64,000 nucleotides of DNA from Paragonimus westermani (Eukaryota > Platyhelminthes > Trematoda > Plagiorchiida > Troglotrematidae), in contig QNGE01000879.1 of NCBI GenBank assembly GCA_008508345.1, positions 63,982 to 127,981 of the forward strand, read 5' to 3'. Below are positions 59,749-64,000 of the stretch, piece by piece. The stretch's first letter is position 1; each line of letters begins with the position of its first letter. The notes under the pieces are model-generated. The model searched no databases and was not told the origin of the DNA. It saw only the letters and a program-made list of their open reading frames with translations. Both the position numbers and the translations under genes were made by a program.

Positions 59749-60028
59749 GTGCATTTAATGACGCGGGGCAGTGAAAGCCGTAAGGAAGCTGTCTCGCTGA
59801 TGACGCCTTACTCTCACTTGCAGCTCGGTTGTTTGTTCGCAAGGTTTAGGCACCTTGATGTTGAATGTTTGAATATAGACGTAATTATTTTGAGTAGTTA
59901 GGTCCTTTCTCGTCCCCTTTTTTTCCTTCTCTCCTTCCATATAGGGTTTGCTTTTTCTTCATGTTTGTGTGGCAGATAAGCATTAGTGTGAACCAGTGAT
60001 GTATTGTTGCCTAGGATGATGATTTCTT

Positions 60029-60362
60029 AACCGAATTAGACTCATTGGGGTAAACTCGTGTGTGCAACAAGATTACCCTTCTCGTGCTCTTGCATGCTGT
60101 GTATGAATTTTTATGAGCACAAGTCTGGTTGATTGAACAACGTTTCGTCTCATCATAATTGAAACAGGCTGTCAAACAGGTTGGAAATGAAGTGATGGAA
60201 CCCTGTGGAAAATGTGAATCGCACTTTTGTCGTTAACCTGGTTTAGGGAATCCAATACCTCTGGGGTTGATTCTACTATCAAGCTTTGCAGAACGATGAA
60301 CTTTCATCCACTTAGCTAATCACCTGGTCGTATGGCCTATGTATTTTACCGAGGTAATAACA
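60029..60362. other. Spacer after LINE copy C
   Basis: Nothing recognised. Confidence 0.4.
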
Positions 60363-60494
60363 AAGTATAGATTGTATTACTAACAAGTAGTGTAATATAT
60401 TTATGAATTTAGATGAGACCCAACTGTGAAATGTCAGGGCTTCGGCTGGATTCGAATCTGCTACACTACTTGTTAGTATTACAATTTCTATGCT
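60363..60494. repeat. Inverted repeat (about 32-bp arms) around a SINE A piece
   Basis: The left arm 60363-60394 (aagtatagattgtattacta then acaagtagtgta) is the reverse complement, with few mismatches, of 60462-60494 (tacactacttgttagtatta then caatttctatgct). The 67-bp loop holds a minus-strand SINE A 3' half (gggcttcggctggattcgaa, with tail gagacccaactgtgaaa). Confidence 0.75.
60405..60460 (-). repeat. SINE family A, 3' half, minus strand
   Basis: Reverse complement of the B-box-to-tail part of the copy at 60700-60755. Forms a head-to-head pair with it. The 5' half is missing and replaced by the inverted-repeat arm. Confidence 0.75.
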
Positions 60495-60643
60495 CGGCAG
60501 TGGCGTTGGTGAATTCCAGCGTGAACTGTTTGAGACATCCTGCCGAGGCAGTCGATCCCCTGAATCATTTGGTGGATTCCATATGAGACAGTGGGACGGG
60601 TGGGTAACAGAGTCCAAATGTGAAATTTCCGAGCTCCTGGTGT

Positions 60644-60755
60644 GGCTTCGTAGCTCAGCTGGTAGAGCGCTTGCCGCGTTGAGGCATGCTGTGTCTGTCG
60701 CTGGTTCGAATCCAGCCGAAGCCCCGAATTTTCACAGTTGGGTCTCATTTAAATT
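60644..60755 (+). repeat. SINE family A, best copy, tRNA-like head
   Basis: GGCTTCG ... CGAAGCC forms a perfect 7-bp acceptor-like stem (60644-60650 with 60717-60723). The D-arm GCTCAGCTGGTAGAGC and T-arm GCTGGTTCGAATCCAGC are intact. Between them is a 30-base section where only a 4-bp anticodon-like stem (TGCC/GGCA) around loop GCGTTGA can be drawn, and the variable region is too long. The tail ttcacagttgggtctcattt is shared with other copies. A tRNA-derived SINE is more likely than a tRNA gene. Confidence 0.7.
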
Positions 60756-61602
60756 ATAAATTGATCTTAAGTAGTCATGACTAAATATTTTTGTACCACG
60801 AACAGGTGTTCAACAGAGAACCAACTTCATAAAATTGCAGTGGGAAGCTTAGTTAGTAGAACATTAAAAACAGTCATTCGTTGACTTGATCGCCAGCCAG
60901 CCCAGAATAGAAACTGTATAAACGGTAAATTATCCACTGATGTGGATCACGGGGAAGGAGTTCAAGTGCAGCATTTAAAAATGGACTGGGTAACCTTTCA
61001 GAAGCCCATGACCGGGATATTTACGTCATCCTTTTGATACTCTGTGGAGCGGATCTGTCTTTTACTGTTGAAACGACCATGAGTTTGTTTCTGTAAGACG
61101 CAGGGTAATGCAAGAGTCTGCATACTGACCATTTCTAGCTGGTTTCCGGTAAACTACTTTTTCTGTGAAACGTTATACGTTCCTAGGGTCGCTCCTAAGA
61201 AATGAAACATTCCGTACAATTTAGCTGCTAAAGTAACCAACGAAGACAGACGGATCACGTGTGTAAAATCTGTATTAAAAAACTACACAATGAAAACATT
61301 CTCACATTACGTAACCTTCTGAAGAGAATAGTCAGATGACGCAAATCACGACATGAATTCATTTCGCACATTCTAATCAGTAGTAGGCGTGTGGCTAGCG
61401 TGAAAACAGAGGAAATACTTGACAAATGAATTGAATCAAAATCGTAATCGAACTAGCTCGTCAATGGCACTCCCGGCTAAACTCATGGTAAGCAAAGATT
61501 GATAGCCAGCAGTTTTTGTACGCACAGAACCGGCTACTGACGGCTGATCAAAAATGCTTGGATATGTTTGAGGGAGTCTGGGTTGTAAGCCTTCATGAGG
61601 AC
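60756..61602. other. Non-coding spacer
   Basis: No ORF or repeat recognised. Confidence 0.4.
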
Positions 61603-61833
61603 CTTGAACTAAGATACAATATTGACACTGTGATCTGTAAGTGATAGGTACCTTGCAACAAAAGAAGAGGCGTTTCGTCTACACCGAGCGTTAGACACTA
61701 GCTGGTGAGACAATAGAACTAACATCCACTTTGAGATATGCTCTTTGGTTCTGGTTTCAAGTGTTATTTCTGTTCTACCGTTGTGGATGTCTTTGCAACT
61801 GCCGAGAAAATTGGTAGATACAGTGACTAGCAC
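61603..61833 (-). pseudogene. Degenerate PLE GIY-YIG relic
   Basis: Minus-strand frame with CKDIHNGRTEITLETRTKEHI, comparable to the SYIGRTSRPLSGRVREH segment of the 56 kb PLE (YIGRT..L..R..EH). It is followed by SSFVARYLSLTDHSV, similar to the downstream part of PLE endonucleases. The first Tyr-Ile pair is altered. No RT on this strand adjoins it. Confidence 0.5.
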
Positions 61834-62519
61834 AAACTATAGAGCTTTGGTTTCTGACTGATAGTAGAGGCAATCCCGGAGTTTGTGAGAGCAGGACAAG
61901 TTTTGCTGCACTATACATGTTTGTCATTGTCGCTCTGATCAATTTTCAGATGGTATTTATCGAACGGTAATAGCTGAAATGGAGTTTGCTGTTAACAGCT
62001 CATATCACAATTGTTCTCGTCTATCATAATCAAATAGCTCAATGAAAGTCGGTGTTTCAAAATTCTAGGACCTTATGATTATTGACCTGGATAGATTGCT
62101 CAGAATCAGCTGCATGACAGCTAACCAGCTTACTCAGTTAAATTTTTCGGTTCCCACATCTGCGGATGACAGTCAGATAATGTCCAATGGTTTACCATAC
62201 AAATCCAGACAGTCTCCGATTTAAAAAAGGGACTATCTAACTGGTGAACACCTGTAAGCCTTCAGACGCTTGAGACAAGTTAAAATCATGATCACAACTT
62301 CATATAAACGGACTGACGTGGTTGTAACCAACCGCTAAGAAGATACAAACAAGGTGGAGTACATTCTCACGGATTCTTGAAAACGCAAGCCTGTAAAATA
62401 AAGAATGGTTCTTTGGTAGTGAGAAACCAGATCTGCCATGATTTGCAGTTTCTTTTATTACGTGGCTTAATAGTTCTCAGACAGTATCATAATTTTTATC
62501 CTGTGACACATAGACTCCA
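61834..62519. other. Spacer between PLE relics
   Basis: Nothing recognised. May contain decayed PLE sequence. Confidence 0.35.
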
Positions 62520-62522
62520 TAA

Positions 62523-62885
62523 TTGTTTGATTTAACTGAAATTGATCAGTCCAGCGTTCCTACGCAGCCTATTTCAGTAATGCACGTTCCTCCTCAGCAT
62601 GAGGTGGTAAAAAGACTGTTTGGCATTCTAAAGTTCGTTCATCAATATCTTGAGTTGCATACTTTAGAAAACATCTTTGATCTGATTCCATGCATCAAAA
62701 AGTTAGAAATTGGCACCTACACGATGTGTTCCGTTGATGTCAGTTCGTTACTGACAAACTTAACGTCATGTGCAACGACAGATTTTCTTTGTAATTTCAT
62801 TTCACCCAACTCCATTAATCCGCTAATCTCTGCTATTTATTCAAAACACTTACTTACAGAATATGTGAGATTACGTTCCATGTGA
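62523..62885 (+). pseudogene. Degenerate PLE reverse transcriptase relic
   Basis: 120-codon frame. The decisive stretch is YTMCSVDVSSLLTNLTS, matching the PLE palm motif (M)FSLDVTSLFTNVPL. It is preceded at the right distance by a VVKRLFGIL...ENIFDLIP segment like the WL..LL......FEFV part of other PLEs. It then continues as DFLCNFI. The RT is otherwise unreadable, with many stops to about 63300. It belongs to a lineage different from the two better PLEs. Confidence 0.55.
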
Positions 62886-63334
62886 AACGGCTTAAAACAA
62901 ACAGATGACATAGCTATTGGGAAATCACTCAACCCTATTTAATTGATGTGTTTATGACCAAAATTGAACAAACAATATTTCCAGTCGTAAACGATCTGGA
63001 ACTGCACAAACCGTAATTCTGTGATACATTCTTGATAGGACAAGACAAGGAACTTGAAGTAAAAGCATTTCGTGCGTTTATATCTTTCAAAAAGTGTTTC
63101 TGGCAAAGCCATATATACACTTCTTGTATATCCCAATCAGTTGTCATTCATGGAGATCTTTGGGAGGTTCAGGGTACCGTACGTCTTTATAGACAGTGTT
63201 AAAATCCTACTAACTTCCAAAATAACAGCAAAAACAGTACTTATGACACAGAGCAAATCTCAGATCACTGAATTTCCATCGGTTATTTTATAAACAAGAT
63301 GTATGAATGAAATAAGGATTTACAACTGGTGCAG

Positions 63335-63534
63335 AATCCTTGGACCTCCTATTGGTCGATTCGCCTCAACTTGTTTCAACCTATGATGCACTTCAACAAC
63401 CTGTTTTAACCCCCATACTCGTTATAGCAAAGTCCGATACTAAACCAGAATGCCATCCGGACCTACCAGTTTGCTCAACTTGTCGACACCGATTGCATGC
63501 AACCTTCCAAAAGTCATTGAATGACCTCGTGTCA
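63335..63534 (+). CDS. Possible exon of unknown gene (1)
   Basis: An acceptor-like tacaactggtgcag precedes 63335 and a strong donor-like TCA|GTGAGT follows 63534. The frame encodes about 66 residues of mixed composition with DLLLVDSPQLVSTYDALQQ and a Cys/His cluster (ECHPDLPVCSTCRHRLH). GC content appears higher than in the surroundings. No family recognised. A minus-strand ORF of similar length overlaps, so this is tentative. Confidence 0.3.
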
Positions 63535-63601
63535 GTGAGTTTGTCTAATCCCATTCTTTTGCTTTCTTCCACTCCTGATTCTTGATAAAACTTCCTGGTT
63601 T

Positions 63602-63952
63602 GTGAGGAGAAGCCTGTATCCAGCACCACCAGTTTTCTCAAATGCACTTGATTCATTGTCTTCAGTTTTCCAATTTCTAGTTTACATGATCGAGAGCCGC
63701 AGTACCTCAACATCGTTCCTTCACTCCACCCTCATGGGTCTTCTGGAACGTACTGTACCCACGCTGTCATCGATACGTAGTAAACTCCTCTATCATGACA
63801 TCGTCCTCGGTTTAACATTTGTCGTCTCAGTTTATCACGCAATTCGGCTTCGTCTGACAAATGAGGTTTTAAAAGATCTTCTGTCATCGGTGGACGAGTA
63901 CATGTTATTCTTCCTAACATCCTCCGATCTGAACTGTGGAGCACAATTTTAA
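63602..63952 (+). CDS. Possible exon of unknown gene (2)
   Basis: 117-codon frame with protein-like helical composition: FLHSTLMGLLERTVPTLSSI, RSKLLYHDIVLGLTFVVSVY, RLRLTNEVLKDLLSSVDEY. Acceptor-like AGs at 63632, 63665 and 63680 all give phase 1, which does not fit the phase-0 donor at 63534, so it may not join the previous candidate directly. No family recognised. The end of the window prevents looking further. Confidence 0.3.
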   Translation: MRRSLYPAPPVFSNALDSLSSVFQFLVYMIESRSTSTSFLHSTLMGLLERTVPTLSSIRSKLLYHDIVLGLTFVVSVYHAIRLRLTNEVLKDLLSSVDEYMLFFLTSSDLNCGAQF

Positions 63953-64000
63953 TAACAGTAGTTTGTTTCTTGAGTGACGTTATATACGGATTTTTTTCCA

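Larger units (their letters stand above)
55040..60028 (+). mobile_element. RTE-like LINE copy C, split by a PLE insertion
   Basis: The left part is 55040-55866, the right part 58581-60028. In between, 55867-58580 is the nested PLE. The left part carries the linker (SSYNKCRRDVRRKGKRS, KVKEMETAFASGS) and the start of the RT (FRPGRGCIDHI). The right part continues the RT (FLDYKGAFDSVDRST, GVRQGCPLSPF, IDYADDKVLLFD) and the C-terminal domain to the stop after ELSVK at 59746. The 3' UTR ends in gaaccagtgatgtattgttg and a gatgatgat run. It is the best preserved LINE copy. It is 5' truncated: no endonuclease precedes 55040. Confidence 0.9.

Noticed and set aside
1..64000. CRISPR arrays, bacterial operons, phage or plasmid functions
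   Set aside because: No regularly spaced repeats, no prokaryotic gene organisation; introns, SINEs and LINEs show the DNA is eukaryotic nuclear.

Overview
This is eukaryotic DNA, about 40% GC by eye, with long introns and dense retrotransposon debris. The best fit is a flatworm, probably a digenean trematode. That is inferred from the mix of RTE-like LINEs, Penelope-like elements (PLEs), a BEL/Pao LTR element and tRNA-derived SINEs beside a host gene with kilobase introns. No species can be named from the sequence alone.

Host genes. One gene is recognised with confidence: the C-terminal end of a Golgi alpha-mannosidase II (GH38) on the + strand. Five exons (6849-7000, 8246-8593, 14247-14442, 16542-16666, 20437-20589) join in compatible phases and end at a TGA exactly where the family ends. 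The catalytic N-terminal part must lie upstream of the window. A 5.65 kb intron holds an antisense LINE copy. Only 412 bp after the mannosidase stop, an acceptor-like site precedes a 100-codon ORF for a single-pass membrane protein (21002-21331) that I do not recognise. It could be a downstream cistron or an alternative last exon. Weaker exon candidates lie at 50223-50511 (-) and 63335-63952 (+).

Mobile elements. LINE copies lie at 1-1880 (+), 9010-11830 (-), 27600-28030 (-) and 55040-60028 (+, split). A BEL/Pao element with two LTRs spans 28595-34881, and a diverged solo LTR of the same family lies at 26655-27102. The integrase of this Pao copy has lost two catalytic aspartates and the ORF is frameshifted. 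A full-structure PLE (55867-58580, -) with direct terminal repeats and an intact-looking GIY-YIG domain sits inside the LINE at 55-60 kb, flanked by a 14-bp target duplication. A second PLE lineage (47005-49320, -) stops before the GIY-YIG domain and runs into a tRNA-derived SINE. A 5'-truncated copy with the same junction lies at 35463-36110 (+). Very degenerate PLE relics lie at 61.6 and 62.5 kb.

SINEs. Two tRNA-derived families are visible. Family A has TAGCTCAGCTGG and GGTTCGAATCC boxes. Family B has TGGCGCAGTGG and GAGTTCAAATC boxes. Four times they occur as head-to-head inverted pairs (35.2, 41.8, 44.6 and 60.5 kb). The rest of the window, especially 36-47 kb and 50.5-55 kb, is sequence in which I see no gene. 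There is a 122-N gap at 28985-29106 and a probable assembly duplication around the single N at 34182.
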